64,000 nt of DNA, taken from assembly GCA_029204225.1 (NCBI GenBank), contig CM055092.1, forward strand, positions 22,597,669-22,661,668, read 5' to 3'. The translations under genes were made by a program, and so were the position numbers. Shown piece by piece: positions 46,001-57,689 of this stretch. The stretch comes from Diphasiastrum complanatum (lineage: Eukaryota; Streptophyta; Lycopodiopsida; Lycopodiales; Lycopodiaceae). The notes beneath the pieces are model-generated. The model was not told the origin of the DNA, searched no databases, and saw only the letters and a program-made list of their open reading frames with translations. Numbering within the stretch: position 1 is the stretch's first letter; every line of letters begins with the position of its first letter.

Positions 46001-49000
46001 ACTCCATATTTGCCAATTTTTTAAAAGATTCGGTTCTGAATCTCTTGTTCAAAGAGGTCCTCAGGACATAGTACCTCACCCATACCTGCATCTCACGCTA
46101 TATCTTACAACATCTGTTATCCATGATGATAGATTTTAGTGTCAAATCCTGTCTTGTTTTGACAAGGGCATGTCAGCAGCTTTCATAATAGGCACGTTTC
46201 TACTAAACCAATATGGATTGCCAATCGAATTTGTCTACTCAAGCTATTGCAAATCAAATTTCTAGCCAAAGTACTCAAAGAAGATTATCATTCTAGTTCA
46301 ATAGAGCTTTTCATTAAACATAGTGAATCTTGTGTTCTGCTACAATAAGACAAATTTTAAGATCCATTTGTGGGTCACTACATGCTTCGAGATCTACATA
46401 TCTAACTTTCGAAGTTTTAAAGCTACAGCATTGACCAAGAGCTATCATTTTGCATCCACTGGAGGTGGGCATATTTAAATTATTGTACAAATCGAATCAA
46501 ACCAGTAGCACTATGATTGCAACATTTTTGGTTACATTTCATCTCCAACCGCATCTTGCCGATCCTTCGGAGTCTTTAATGATTGCTAAGTCAAGCATTT
46601 AAATAGTGATATCAAGCCCACCACTCGCTTGCAAGCTCGTAGTATGTCTTCATCTTTCATAAATTCTTTCATTCAGCAATTTGAGATCCTACATTCATCT
46701 ACCATAGAGTTTCAGACATCTACTAGAGTGAAGTTAGGTCATCTACTTGTACATCATTCTCACTCAAATGAGAGGCAAGACATATTACTTAGATTTCAAG
46801 CATGTTAGTGAGCAATTGCATCATGTAGTTGATGTTTTTCCAATAAGCTAGTGGTTTGGTGCTTCATATTAATTTCTATACTTCACAAAGGATAACACTC
46901 GAGTCTATAGAGATTGTCTTGAATTCTAATAGTAGATCAGATCTCACTTTGTTTGGACTTTTGCAACTTAATTCTATTATCTTTGCATCTCTATCGCGTG
47001 CTCTTCTCTTATGTGCTCTAATAAAGCGGACAATCTGCCATTGCCATCTCCTCATGGTCCTCATGTGCTCTAATAGTGGCCAATCTGCCATTGCCATCTC
47101 CTCAAGGTCCTCATTCTTTGCATGGACATTCTGCCACTTATCCATTTGTATGTCTCCTCATCATATTCTTCCTTCCATCCTACACAATCTCTTCATACGT
47201 TTCTGCGATCATCCCCATTACGTTCTCCTTATGTTTTTATTTCATTCTACAACAACCCCTTTCGAGAGTCACACATTGTTGTCGTTGTGATGCCACATGC
47301 CTCCTGTGGTATCTGTCAAGCTTTCAGAGCTAAAAACAATATTGCCATGTATTTTGGTGTGATCTTTTGAAGCCTTGTAGAGCTCATTGTATAAGAGTGG
47401 AGAAGATTCTTCAAGCTTTTGAAGCTAAAAACAATATTTCTATTTATTTTGGTGAAGATCTTCTGAAGCCTTGTAGAGCTCGTTGTATAAGCTACAGTGG
47501 AGAAGAGTCATTCGTTGTCTTCTATATAGATTGTTGTGCACTTTTTTGGTGGAAGAATCAAGATAGCTAATCATTGCCAAGTGCCACTATTTTTTAGTGA
47601 GCTACATTTAGGAAACTGATACTGGTTACTCTTATCTATTTGAAGCTTTATCAAGTGCCTGGAGTTCCAAAATCTTTAAAAAATCAAGTCTTATTTCTAG
47701 CCACAATCAAAGAATTTAAAATTTCTGATCCACTTCTTGCAATATTTTTGTGATATGCTCCTTATTCACTTTATTGGTGGTTAACCTCGTTCCTATTCTA
47801 AATTTGATGCTCACAAAAGGAGCTAAAACCTAATCAAGAGTTTTACAGAAGAGACAAATTCTATGTTACCATTGTCAACTGTATGAAAGGTACTCTACAG
47901 TGAGGATGCTTAAATCCAGAGCAGAAAAACCTACTGCTGAAGCTCACAGTAACACAGGCTCATATTTTCAACTGGACTCATATTGAGTTGATTTAGATCG
48001 AGTTCCTATTGATTCAATATTTTTCTTGAAGAATTGAAACAAGCAAAGCATCCAAAAAGTGAAATCTGTTCGCATAAAAGTAGATTTCTGTTTAGCACAA
48101 ATTTCAAACAGGACAGCTTCACTTGAGTGCTCATACATTCTCTAGCATCTAAAAGGTATAGAATTGGAGGATGGCATTTAAGAACCTTTTTAAAATAAGT
48201 TCCAAGTTTGTTTAAGGTTTGACATGTATCGAATCTTGCAGCAATAAGAATAGAAATATTTGAATTTAGATTCAATATAGCTATGCCTGACAAAGTTCAA
48301 AATTATTCCATATCATCCTAGTCTTCGCTATTCAAAATGCTTGCCGGAAACACTTTAAAAATTACTATATCTGAATAAGTATCAGTCATCTGTCCTGCTT
48401 ACTCAGCCTCATGCAGTGTAATGCATTTTCATCAAACCAAGAAATTAAATCATTTATCTTACAAACCTTCTAAGCATTCGAAAGATATTCTGGCTCTTAT
48501 GACCATTGTTCATTGAATCAAAATGTAAAATGCAGCAAGAATCTGGAGAAAGCGCTTCACTGCTAGCTCCAGGAAGACAGATGATTGCAAGACTCCAATG
48601 CAACCTGCAAGAGACCCAACTTACTGAAAAGCTTAGAATGAGCAACTGTGTATAAGCTAAAAATCTCCAAAAAAAAATTACACAACTTGATTCTGCAAAT
48701 GCAGCTTCTGACGCCTGTGAATGAGATTGAGAACATCACCAAGTTTTATTTCTCATCAGCAGACATCATCTTTGGTGGTAAGCCAATGTATGCATAGACA
48801 GCATTGTAGACTATATGGAGGGCAATATTGTTCCAAGGATATGCATCTACCATAGATGCACCCTTGCAGTGATTCCATTTCAAAATTGACTTTTACCACT
48901 CATAGATCAGCATTCCGCTTAGTATCGAGGTTTTCATTGACATTTCCTAGAATGAACGGGGCTTGCTAGGTCCTCTTTTACTATATAAATAGTATAAACT

Positions 49001-50356
49001 TTTGGGTGTTTAGCAGCTTGCTATAAAATTAAAAAATTCCAGTATTCAACATTTAAGACGATCTCAATGATTGTAGACATCCTTTTCAAATTTGACTCAA
49101 GACACAAATTCTGTAATCTTCAAATTTGACTTGTGTCACATAGTTCTAATTATTATATGCTATCTTCTATAGATTCCACTAAGAGCATAAAGTGATCAAT
49201 GTCATTCACATGGCTAGCATGTGTACCTTAATCAAACAGCTAGCAACAAACTGTTGTACTGTTTGGAATCAGACAAGACCAGAAAAAGTAAAGATAAATG
49301 AACATGCAATTGTGCATTTAATAGCATTTTCACTATCACAAAGGACTGCTCATAAGAGTCTCCCCATATGAGCAGAAACGCCATAAAACTGGAAGAATGC
49401 TTAATGGGCCTATCCAACATTCTGTATAAAGCAATCAGGAAACGAGCCATAAACATAAGACAATTAAAAAATGCGTATAGACAAGCCTGAGCTACTATGA
49501 CTCTACCAAAACCAGAAGAGGTTTTCCAAACAGATCTCAGCTCTACCACAGAAGAGCCTTGCAACAAACCATTGAAATTATGAAATACTACATTCAAATT
49601 TACAAATTCAGTGATAATTAAATGTACGTTGTATGTGTGGCCATGCATGCGGATACCCTGGGTTGTCAAAATACCTATGTCCATGTGGTAAAACCTAGCT
49701 TGAAAGAGTGACATGGTGTATTTGTACTATGTATATGGCCCTACAAGCACATAACTATGTTTTCAAAACACTCATTGCTGTGGTCGAACTTTGTGCTCAA
49801 AGTTCTACCGTAGACTTGCATTATGTTTTACCATTACTTGTGCAAAATTTACAAATATAAAATCAAGTAGCTACAATGGAAGTTGTTATGCTGCAATCAA
49901 TAGCCTTTAAAGCTTTATGATAGATAGTACACAAAGCTAGTAGATACGGATTTAGCCACAAATGAAAAAAAAACATTAACATACTTATCATGGATTGGGA
50001 CAAAAAGGTAACTCTTCTCAAAAACATTGATTCCCTTGGTCCACTTTCGTAGTTTTTGCATCTTCCTATTATTCTTGTCATTTTTCTGTAAAAACCACAT
50101 GAATTGCATCATCACAAGGCACATAGAAGTTGATAAGAGAAAGAATTAATTAACATAGGCAAAAATTACTCAATAGAAGAAGTGAATTTTTCACAGCTTT
50201 TAGAACATGAAACGTGAAAGGTGCATCCCAAACTAGAGCGTTGTCCCATGAACCTGGCTTTGAACAGCTTCATGAAGTTTCTTGTAAAAGAAGCTGTTGT
50301 AAAAGTGCAGCCGATTCTTGAGATCAGGGCACCATCCCTCTGTACTTTGAAGATAC
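32219..50356 (-). CDS. ULP2-like: ULP2-like SUMO protease gene (peptidase C48), catalytic-domain exons
   Basis: Six minus-strand exons join in phase: 50356-50254, 50085-49985, 48604-48467, 41020-40906, 40650-40540 and 33237-33125. A possible last exon is 32321-32219. The joined product (about 227 residues without the last exon) follows the ULP/SENP catalytic fold: [35 protein letters not shown], then [11 protein letters not shown] with the catalytic His. The catalytic Asp is in ILHFDSM, the oxyanion Gln in VPLQENE and the nucleophile Cys in [10 protein letters not shown], with FGRDWFVPQ after it. HWSL(A/V)IIC and [10 protein letters not shown] point to the ULP2/SENP6-7 branch, nuclear enzymes that remove or trim SUMO chains. 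Introns of 168, 1380, 7446, 255, 7302 and about 803 bp are GT-AG. The two longest contain transposon remnants. N-terminal exons were not found, so the gene should continue past 64 kb or is 5'-broken. No stop or frameshift was seen in the exons. Confidence 0.88.
33125..33237 (-). CDS. Protease exon f
   Basis: 113 bp after gcttcttcag. It encodes [20 protein letters not shown] and [17 protein letters not shown], ending AA/gtaagtagg, a strong donor. The W-F-x-P-x-x-A/S pattern follows the Cys block in plant ULP proteins. Confidence 0.85.
34508..35168. mobile_element. Non-autonomous hAT-type element with 8-bp target duplication
   Basis: CTCCAAAG occurs exactly at 34508-34515 and 35161-35168. The 645-bp element between them starts CATAGATGCA and its other end reads CATAGTTGCA on the opposite strand, a 9 of 10 match. 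An 8-bp duplication with CA...TG termini is the hAT pattern. Subterminal words AATCGCGATTTGG and GAATCGCGATTCGC repeat in both ends. The centre (34811-34880) is very G/C-rich with C and G runs able to form a hairpin. There is no coding frame. It sits in the 7.3-kb protease intron. Confidence 0.8.
35430..36200 (-). pseudogene. Ty3/Gypsy RNase H remnant
   Basis: Minus-strand reading near 36010-35900 gives [20 protein letters not shown] and LDLYIDHK, the Gypsy RNase H block (family: KEM-A-V-AL-KWRHYL and TDHK). Further on, [19 protein letters not shown] near 35850-35780 matches the end of RNase H (VADALSR). Frameshifts separate the pieces. Nothing recognisable as integrase was found downstream. 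It lies in the long protease intron. Confidence 0.75.
36718..36729 (-). promoter_or_regulatory. Copia primer binding site (element E)
   Basis: TGGTATGAGAGC on the minus strand, one base different from the initiator Met tRNA site, next to a TG-starting LTR boundary. Confidence 0.6.
36730..37000 (-). repeat. Copia element E 5' LTR remnant
   Basis: The LTR-like sequence ends CTCATAACA on the minus strand directly before the primer site. The distal end is unclear and may run into the (CA)n tract at 37004. No second copy was found in the window, so only the internal boundary is supported. Confidence 0.45.
37004..37042. repeat. (CA)n(TA)n microsatellite
   Basis: About 27 bp of CA followed by 12 bp of TA. 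Confidence 0.95.
37455..37800 (+). pseudogene. Ty3/Gypsy reverse transcriptase fragment
   Basis: [20 protein letters not shown] then LISPSK (37510-37590), [20 protein letters not shown] and [13 protein letters not shown] (37645-37765) match the N-terminal Gypsy RT fingers and the first catalytic Asp block. A stop follows at 37766. Residues between ISPSK and YCALN are partly lost. Confidence 0.85.
37930..38900 (-). pseudogene. Copia Gag remnant
   Basis: Minus strand: [13 protein letters not shown] near 38560, [17 protein letters not shown] near 38460, [17 protein letters not shown] near 38310-38260, a Lys/Gly-rich stretch, then [14 protein letters not shown] (38070-38030), a CCHC knuckle whose last Cys is Ser. 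Stops are present. It belongs to a decayed Copia element in the protease intron, possibly element E, whose primer site lies on the same strand but at lower coordinates; the order does not fit a simple intact element. Confidence 0.7.
38901..40539. other. Intronic sequence, no recognisable element
   Basis: Part of the 7.3-kb protease intron. A plus-strand frame of 134 codons at 39013-39417 has no motif I can assign. Two similar ATCAGAATGGATCCAGTCATG-like words occur near 40166-40240. Confidence 0.35.
40540..40650 (-). CDS. Protease exon e, with oxyanion Gln and catalytic Cys
   Basis: 111 bp after tctgttattcag. It encodes [20 protein letters not shown] and [17 protein letters not shown], ending AAG/gtaagc. 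The Gln and Cys spacing matches the C48 peptidase signature. Confidence 0.93.
40906..41020 (-). CDS. Protease exon d
   Basis: 115 bp after ttcacaacag. It encodes [16 protein letters not shown] and then a basic stretch ([18 protein letters not shown]), ending AAG/gtattt in phase 0. The basic stretch is an insertion-like loop between the Asp and Cys blocks. Confidence 0.8.
41021..42890. other. Intronic sequence, no firm element
   Basis: Part of the 7.4-kb protease intron. At 42655-42725 there is a palindromic stretch with GATTCGAATC and TTCGAACCGG against CCGGTTCGAA, possibly a tiny inverted-repeat element. No target duplication was found. Confidence 0.35.
42891..43277 (-). repeat. Copia element D 3' LTR
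   Basis: 387 bp. The first about 200 bp match 45164-45366, both containing AACCTCAATAACAGACACAC and GAGGATCAATCCTCTACATA. The internal boundary is TGTTGAAATATAATG after a purine tract AAGGGGGGCG on the minus strand. A GA tract sits at 43026-43042. Confidence 0.8.
43278..45163 (-). pseudogene. Copia element D, deletion derivative with only RT and RNase H
   Basis: On the minus strand the primer site TGGTATAAGAGC (45163-45152) is followed within about 30 bp by the integrase-RT linker ([20 protein letters not shown]). Then come RT pieces ([39 protein letters not shown] and [18 protein letters not shown]) near 44750-44430, [16 protein letters not shown] at 43960, and RNase H ([31 protein letters not shown]). 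Gag, protease and integrase are absent. Frameshifts and stops abound and the YVDD box is degraded. It lies in the 7.4-kb protease intron. Confidence 0.85.
45164..45366 (-). repeat. Copia element D 5' LTR, truncated
   Basis: Matches the first about 200 bp of 42891-43277 in direct orientation and then diverges at 45366. The outer part of this LTR is missing. Confidence 0.75.
45557..45576. repeat. Poly(C) run of 20 bases
   Basis: Uninterrupted C run. Frames crossing it are artefacts, and its length may vary or be misassembled. Confidence 0.9.
47011..47114. repeat. Tandem duplication, 52-bp unit
   Basis: Two copies of a unit beginning ATGTGCTCTAATA and containing AATCTGCCATTGCCATCTCC. Confidence 0.85.
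47316..47507. repeat. Tandem duplication, 95-bp unit
   Basis: Two diverged copies beginning TCAAGCTTT and sharing GCTAAAAACAATATT, GAAGCCTTGTAGAGCTC and GTATAAG, ending near GTGGAGAAGA. Confidence 0.85.
48467..48604 (-). CDS. Protease exon c, with catalytic His and Asp
   Basis: 138 bp after ctcttgcag. It encodes [18 protein letters not shown], then [12 protein letters not shown] and IFRMLR. It ends AG/gtttgtaag, and the split codon becomes Ser with exon d. Confidence 0.92.
49985..50085 (-). CDS. Protease exon b
   Basis: 101 bp between gtttttacag and /gtatgtt. It encodes [20 protein letters not shown] then FVPIHD and leaves two bases (AA) that exon c completes to Lys. Confidence 0.9.
50254..50356 (-). 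CDS. Protease exon a (first visible)
   Basis: Begins after ...gattcttcag with one base completing a codon and reads [20 protein letters not shown] then [14 protein letters not shown], ending CAG/gttcat. The family expects a DFYIKYL segment at this join, so a preceding exon ending in phase 2 must exist upstream. Confidence 0.85.
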
Positions 50357-50394
50357 CTGAAGAATCAAGAGAATCAGGGCACCATACCCCATGC

Positions 50395-50414
50395 GGCTGG
50401 CTGGCTGGCTGGCT

Positions 50415-50494
<80 letters not shown>
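50395..50494. repeat. Compound microsatellite (GGCT)n(CT)n(CA)n
   Basis: About five GGCT units, then about 46 bp CT and 32 bp CA. It lies about 40 bp upstream (minus-strand sense) of protease exon a and is the first CT tract of the LINE array region. Confidence 0.95.
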
Positions 50495-50497
<3 letters not shown>

Positions 50498-50844
50498 TGT
50501 TTCCAAACCAAGCCTCGGGAGACTTCGCAGATCTAGGGCTCGTGAGCAAGCCCACTATTTCCTCTACGGTACCTACATTGTCATCTATCCTTGCTTTTTT
50601 CGGCAGGGATGCTTTGTGACGTTGCGTACAACTATGTTATATTACACTCCATTGTCTCATCTCTCGGACCTTATCATGAGTAGAGTAGAGATCTATCTAG
50701 TTTTACTAATTCAATCCTTCTATCTAGTAGATGTTTGTTTTTTGAGACATTTATATGCTCCAATCAATTTTTATCATACTTAAGATGTACTTATTTGGTC
50801 TTATGTGCCTTTTGGCATTAAAAGACATTAATAGAGCCCTTCCT

Positions 50845-50846
<2 letters not shown>
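50495..50846 (+). mobile_element. LINE 3' end fragment (L0)
   Basis: No coding sequence. The last 65 bp (GATGTACTT, GTCTTATGTGCCTTTTGGCA, GACATTAATA) match the 3' ends of the LINE copies farther right, and a (CT)n tract follows. The left boundary is assumed to be the (CA)n tract. Confidence 0.6.

Positions 50847-50892
<46 letters not shown>
50847..50892. repeat. (CT)n tail of L0, directly followed by the 5' end of L1
   Basis: 46 bp of CT between the L0 3' end and the CCCCCCGCGATGG start of L1. Confidence 0.9.
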
Positions 50893-50894
<2 letters not shown>

Positions 50895-51498
50895 CCCGCG
50901 ATGGTGCTCCTAGCTCGCGATATGCTCTAGCTCGCGATGGTGCTCCTAGCTCGCGATGCTCTAGCTCGCGATGATGCTCCAACTCTCTCGCGCTCCAACC
51001 CTGGTGCTCCACCTCACCCTTGCCTGATCACTGCTTCAGAGGTTTGTGATTGCAAAGGCGGTCGGTTCTTTCATTTGGTGCTGACGCAGGTCAAGATGCA
51101 GCATGTTCATATGACGACTTACGCTGGCAGTGCAATCACCACCGAGCTTATCCAGAAGTAAACTGGCTTTTGTGTTCATTGCCAAGCAGTATCTGGACGA
51201 GAACAAACAGCTGATACTTGCACATTTTGTGGCTTACTTACTGCAGCGTGACTCGCATTCTGATTTGGAAGCATCAACAATTCAGACCTGGCCGTTACAG
51301 ACCAGAAGCCAGGCACCTATCGCTACTGAGCTTCAAGTTTTCTGAGCGGGGCACAGATCTCTGAACAGGGCTTGTCTGAGTTCTGGACATCTGAGCGGAC
51401 ATCTGGGGAGCGCACTTTTGTGGAACGGTCATCTGGGAAAGCGGACCTCTCTCTTTCTCACACCTGGAGCTGTCTATCAACTGACATTCCCTGGAGCG

Positions 51499-52404
51499 AT
51501 GGCTCCACGCAACAAACGAGGGGGAGGTAACTCCCCCCACTCTCCACCATGCCCTACTTTGGGAGACCCGGAAAACACCCCCCTGTCCCTCACATCTGAG
51601 TTTTTGGTACCTGCTCCTGCCATCGTACCTGTTTTAAGTGTGTCCTCCGCATCCACTTCTGATCTGTCCACCGCATCTGCATCGCAATCCAAGACGGTTG
51701 CTCGCCCTGTTGTCGAAACATTTGCAGTTAATCAATTGCCCACAATTGATTATACCCCCTCCAAACCTACTGAAGGCCTCTTTGCTTTTGACATCAGCTT
51801 TATTTGACAAGAAATCATCGGACTCAAAAGACAATTACACTCCTTTGAAATTGAGAACGGCAAGCTGATTTTAGATCTTTGTGGGGTTAAAAAGCGAATG
51901 GAGCAGCTTGAACAAGAAAATGTATATCTTAAGCAACGGATTGCGGAACATATCCCTCAAAAGAATATATTGGAGGAGACGTCGAACAAAATATCCAGCC
52001 TTGAGAAACAAGTGGATGGGCAGCGCATCTCAAAAACGATGGTAAGGGCTAAAAAAGTCTTCAATATCCGGGTTAGGGGGATTCCCGACGGGGATAAGCC
52101 CATTGAAGAGGCAAAAGAACTCCTTTTAACTAAGCTCACACACACCACGGATGGATTTGATACAACTTGGAGAAGTAAGTTTGACACTAATGTCTTGTTT
52201 ATCAAGTTTCGCTCTATGAACAGCCGCAATGCAGCTTTACGCCTCAGAGCCAAATTGAAAGGGAACTTCATTTTTATGGATGATGACCTTACACACACAC
52301 AATGGCAAGCCAGGAAACAAATTATCCAGGATGCAAATGCAAGAAATCAGCGGGTGGTTTTCATTGAAGGCAAACCAAAATTCCTTGATAAAATTTCTCA
52401 ATAG
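51499..52404 (+). pseudogene. LINE L1 ORF1 (RNA-binding chaperone type), one stop
   Basis: Starts MAPRNKRGGGNSPHS, matching the start of the L3 copy. A Pro/Ser-rich N-terminus leads to a coiled-coil-like region (VKKRMEQLEQENVYLKQRIA, near 130-150). A C-terminal RRM-like block follows: FNIRVRGIPDGDKPIEEAKE, LFIKFRSMNSRNAALRLRAK and QWQARKQII. L1 ORF1 proteins bind element RNA as trimers through such parts. A TGA at about 51805-51807 replaces an Arg seen in L3. Otherwise open, 301 codons. Confidence 0.8.
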
Positions 52405-52419
52405 AGATTTCGGGCTCTC

Positions 52420-54412
52420 GGGCAAAGGAGCAGCCCGAGATCCCCTCATCCTTTACATATTGGTTTTTGGAATTGTAATGGCATATTATCATCTTCTTCA
52501 GCAGGTGACTTCCATTCTTTCATGCTGAAATGTGATATCCTTTTGTTAGCAAAGACTCATGAATCCTTATATAGACCGCTCCCATCCATACAGGATTGCA
52601 CCTGGCACTCAGCGCATCGGCCCTTTGTGAGAGGGAAGACCTTCCGTGGTTCTGGTGGTGTTCCTCATCCTCAGGTACTAAATCATGCGATCTCCGTCTA
52701 GTCTCACCAAGGATGTTTTCAGTTCTCATTTTAAATTGGTCAAAAGTGAATCATTTGCACGCTTTATTTGGTTTCAGTTCTCTGGTCTTTCTCATGACCT
52801 CTTTCTTGCAGTTTGTTGCTTTGCACCACAGACATCATCTTTTGCAGATTTTGGTGGTGACCCTTTCCAGGCTCTCTCAGATGATATATTCAAGTTTGCA
52901 CAACGAGGCCTTATTCTTTTAGCAGGGGATTTTAATGCTCGTACGAGCATCAGGCAAGCTGAGTTTTATGCAGAGAGTGACTTTCTACAGGTTCGCACAT
53001 TAGATATGGGCTTTGACAGGATGCAGATACTCCAGCTACCCACTTTGGAGAAGCAGAGGCCCATTCCTTAACCATTTTGAATGGCCTTCCTTACTGGCCT
53101 TCGTCATATCATTTTACTTGTCACCCACATGGAGGAGGACATAGTGTTGTTGACTACTTCATTGGGTCACCGGCTTTGATCCCATTTCTTCATACCTTCC
53201 GCACTATACCTCCTACCATTTCGGATCACTCCCTCCTACTTCTATCCCTTGGTCATCATAGTACCACAGTCACAACACATCGTCCCACTCATCACCATCG
53301 CCCATTTTTCTCTCCATCTGGTTTCCCCCTTTACACCGAGTCCCTAGTTACTTTTCTCCAAGACTTCCCTTCACCTCCTCAGTTGACCAACAAGCTATCT
53401 TTTTATCTCAGTCTCTTTTGCAATCTGCCAATACTACCTGTCCTTCGAAAACCTTCCCTTCGCATAAACGCACTCACAACAAATGGTATGATACAGAGTG
53501 CTTCTCATTGCATAAACAAGTTGTATATGCTAGATACCACTCTCCTCACACCCTAGCCTTGAAACAAAGAGAATATCACAAAGTGACTCTGAAAAAAAAT
53601 ACAGCTGATCTCCAGTCCTTGGGACAAACACTTGTTGATGCTATTGCCTCCCCATCCTCCCATTTCTTTTGGCGGATGTTCTCTAAAAACCCTTATAAAC
53701 CCGCTCCTATTGCTATTGAATCATGGATAAACTATGCTACTAAGCTTTATACAATTGACTCTCTTTCCCCACGCCCTTCAGAATTCACCCTCTTTACCCC
53801 GTCCATGGTTGAAAACGCCATCCAAATTGGTCAAACCCAAAAAGCCACTGATGTTGACCTCCTAAGTATGGACTTCCTAAAACCAGTTGCTCACATTATT
53901 GCCCCATACATTTCCCATATCTTTAACCAATCTGTCATCTTCGGTCTCCCCACATCGTGGTGCACCAACCTTTTACACCCTATCCTCAAAGCCGGGGATC
54001 CTTTGATTGTCGACAACTACCGCACTATTATGATCAGCCATACAATGGCCAAGCTATATGGATCCGTTTTACAGTCTATTGTCAACTCACGGGCAGAGAC
54101 AGAAGGGTTACATGCTATGGGACAGGCAGGTTTTCACGCTGGCTACTCCACGACTGACCAGATATTCATCTTGAGATGTTTACTCTCAGATCTTCCTTTT
54201 TATTGGATGTTTCTGATGTGGATCATAGCCAGTCCCACATTACGCACTTTTTCTAGAAGAGGGATAGAGATGAGACTTATGACAGTGAGTTAGACATTCC
54301 AGTACAACGACCGAAGCTCCAGCATCCTCTTCGCTCCTCCAGGCCCAGGGCTCTTCACCAGAGGCCAACACCTGCTTCTCACCGTATCACACAATTTTTT
54401 ATATCCACTTAG
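52420..54412 (+). pseudogene. LINE L1 ORF2: endonuclease and truncated reverse transcriptase
   Basis: The APE-type endonuclease begins HIGFWNCNGIL and has LLLAKTHES, where L3 keeps the expected Glu (AETHES). Further motifs are LLAGDFNARTS (52917-52950), VVDYFIGSPALIPFLH and TISDHSLLLL. The RT follows: VDLLSMDFLKPVAHIIAPYI, HPILKAGDPLIVDNYRTIMI and GQAGFHAGYSTTDQIFILRC (54118-54180). There the sequence jumps to the C-terminal tail (DHSQSHITHFF, DIPVQRPKLQHP) ending at 54412. The catalytic palm (YADD) and the CCHC region are deleted. Several frameshifts. Confidence 0.85.
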
Positions 54413-54642
54413 CCAGTTAGCTAACTTATTTCAGTTTTCTCTTTCCCTCTGTGTAGCTGGTGGTTAAGCTATTGATATTGTACCCTCAACAGAGCTGGAG
54501 GTTAAGCTTTGTTTTTCTCTCTGTTTTCTAGTGCTGGTTTAGCAGTTAGGAATAAGTCCTACATGGACAATGCTCCTTTTTTGATGTACTCTCTACTTGT
54601 CTTATGTGCCCTCGGGTACTTAACAGACATTAATATAATTCT

Positions 54643-56269
<1,627 letters not shown>

Positions 56270-56330
<61 letters not shown>
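56270..56330. repeat. (CT)n tail of L2, directly followed by L3
   Basis: About 61 bp CT after GTTAATAAAGCTTT; L3 begins with GC dinucleotides. Confidence 0.95.
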
Positions 56331-56344
<14 letters not shown>

Positions 56345-56644
56345 TAATCTGGTGCGCTGCTGCCTGCTGGCACTGACCTGGCGCGCTGCTGGCTGACCGG
56401 GCACTGATTCGCTGTCCTGACAATGTCCTGGCGCTGACCTGGCCCTATCCTGGTGCGCTGCTGATGCGCTGTCCCGCTGTCCTGATGCGCTGCTGCTAGC
56501 GCGCTGTCTGCTGACCTGCGCCTCTGGTGATCGATGCTGACGTGTTGAGGACACCTGCTGACCCCTGCTGACCACTCCTGCAGGGCCACGCTACTGGTGT
56601 TGGCTCTCTGCTGCTAGCACGCTCCATCAGCGCTGTCCTACCAC

Positions 56645-57660
56645 ATGGCTCCACGCAACAAACGGGGGGGAGGTAACTCCCCCCACTCTCCACCGCGCCC
56701 TGCTGTCCCGGAAGCTGAACTGAGCCCTGCTGGCCCCGAAACCACCTCCCTGTCCATCGCATCTGAGTTTAGGTACCTGCTGCCATTGTAACTGCCTCAA
56801 GTCTGTCCATCGCATCTGCATCTGATCTGTCCATTGCATCTGCATCTGAATCCAAGACGGATGCCCACCACCCTGCTGCCGAAACATTTGCAATTAATCA
56901 ACTGCCCACAGTTGATTATACCCCTTCCAAACCTACTGAAGGCCTCTTTGCTTATGACATCAGCTTTATTCGGCAAGAAATCCTCGGACTCAAAAGACAA
57001 TTACACTTCTTTGAAATTGAGAATGGCAAGCTGGTTTTGGATCTCTCTGGGGTTAAAGAGCGAATGGAGTAGCTTGAACAAGAAAATGTGTATCATAAGC
57101 AACGGATTGTAGAACATAGCTCTCAAAAGAATGTTTTGGAGTAGATTTCGAACAAAATATCCAGCCTTGAGAAACAGGTGGAAGAAACGAAGACATGGGC
57201 AGCGCATCTCAAAAACGATGGTAAGGCTGAATCTTCAAGCTCAGTTCAACATGCATTTGTGAATTCTACACTAGAAAATGTCTTTTCCGAGCAAGAAAGA
57301 AGGGCTAAAAATGCCCCTAATATTCGAGTTAGAGGGATTCCCGACAGGGATAAGCCCATTGAGGAGGCAAAAGAGCTGCTTTTAACTAAGCTCACACACA
57401 ACACCCATGGATTTGATACAGCTTGGGGAAGTAAGTTTGACACTAATGACTTGTTTATCAAGTTTCGCTCTATGGACAGCTGCAACGCAGCTTTACGCCT
57501 TAGAGCCAAATTAAAAGGGACCTTTATTTTTATGGATGATGACCTTACACACACACAATGGCAAGCCAGGAAACAAATTATCCAAGATGCAAATGCAAGA
57601 AATCAGCGGGTGGTTTTCATTTAAGGCAAGCCAAAAAATTTAGATAAGATTTCTCAATAG
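56645..57660 (+). pseudogene. LINE L3 ORF1
   Basis: Starts MAPRNKRGGGNSPHSPP. After a frameshift near 56780 it reads DISFIRQEILGLKRQLH, LEQENVYHKQRIVEH (coiled coil), AKNAPNIRVRGIPDRDKPIE and SCNAALRLRAKLKGTF, ending KISQ at 57660. It is longer than the L1 copy because L1 lacks about 40 residues between the coiled coil and the RRM-like block. Stops at about 57071, 57144 and 57624. Confidence 0.8.
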
Positions 57661-57689
57661 GTATTCGGGGCTCCCGGGCAAAGGAGCAG

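Larger units (their letters stand above)
45580..48466. other. Intronic sequence with two short tandem duplications
   Basis: Remainder of the 7.4-kb protease intron. No gene or classifiable transposon was recognised; the frame at 46856-47290 is low complexity. The tandem duplications are listed separately. Confidence 0.35.

Noticed and set aside
46856-47290. 144-codon frame in the 7.4-kb protease intron
   Set aside because: Overlaps a tandem duplication and other frames of equal length; Ser/Leu/His-rich without any motif.
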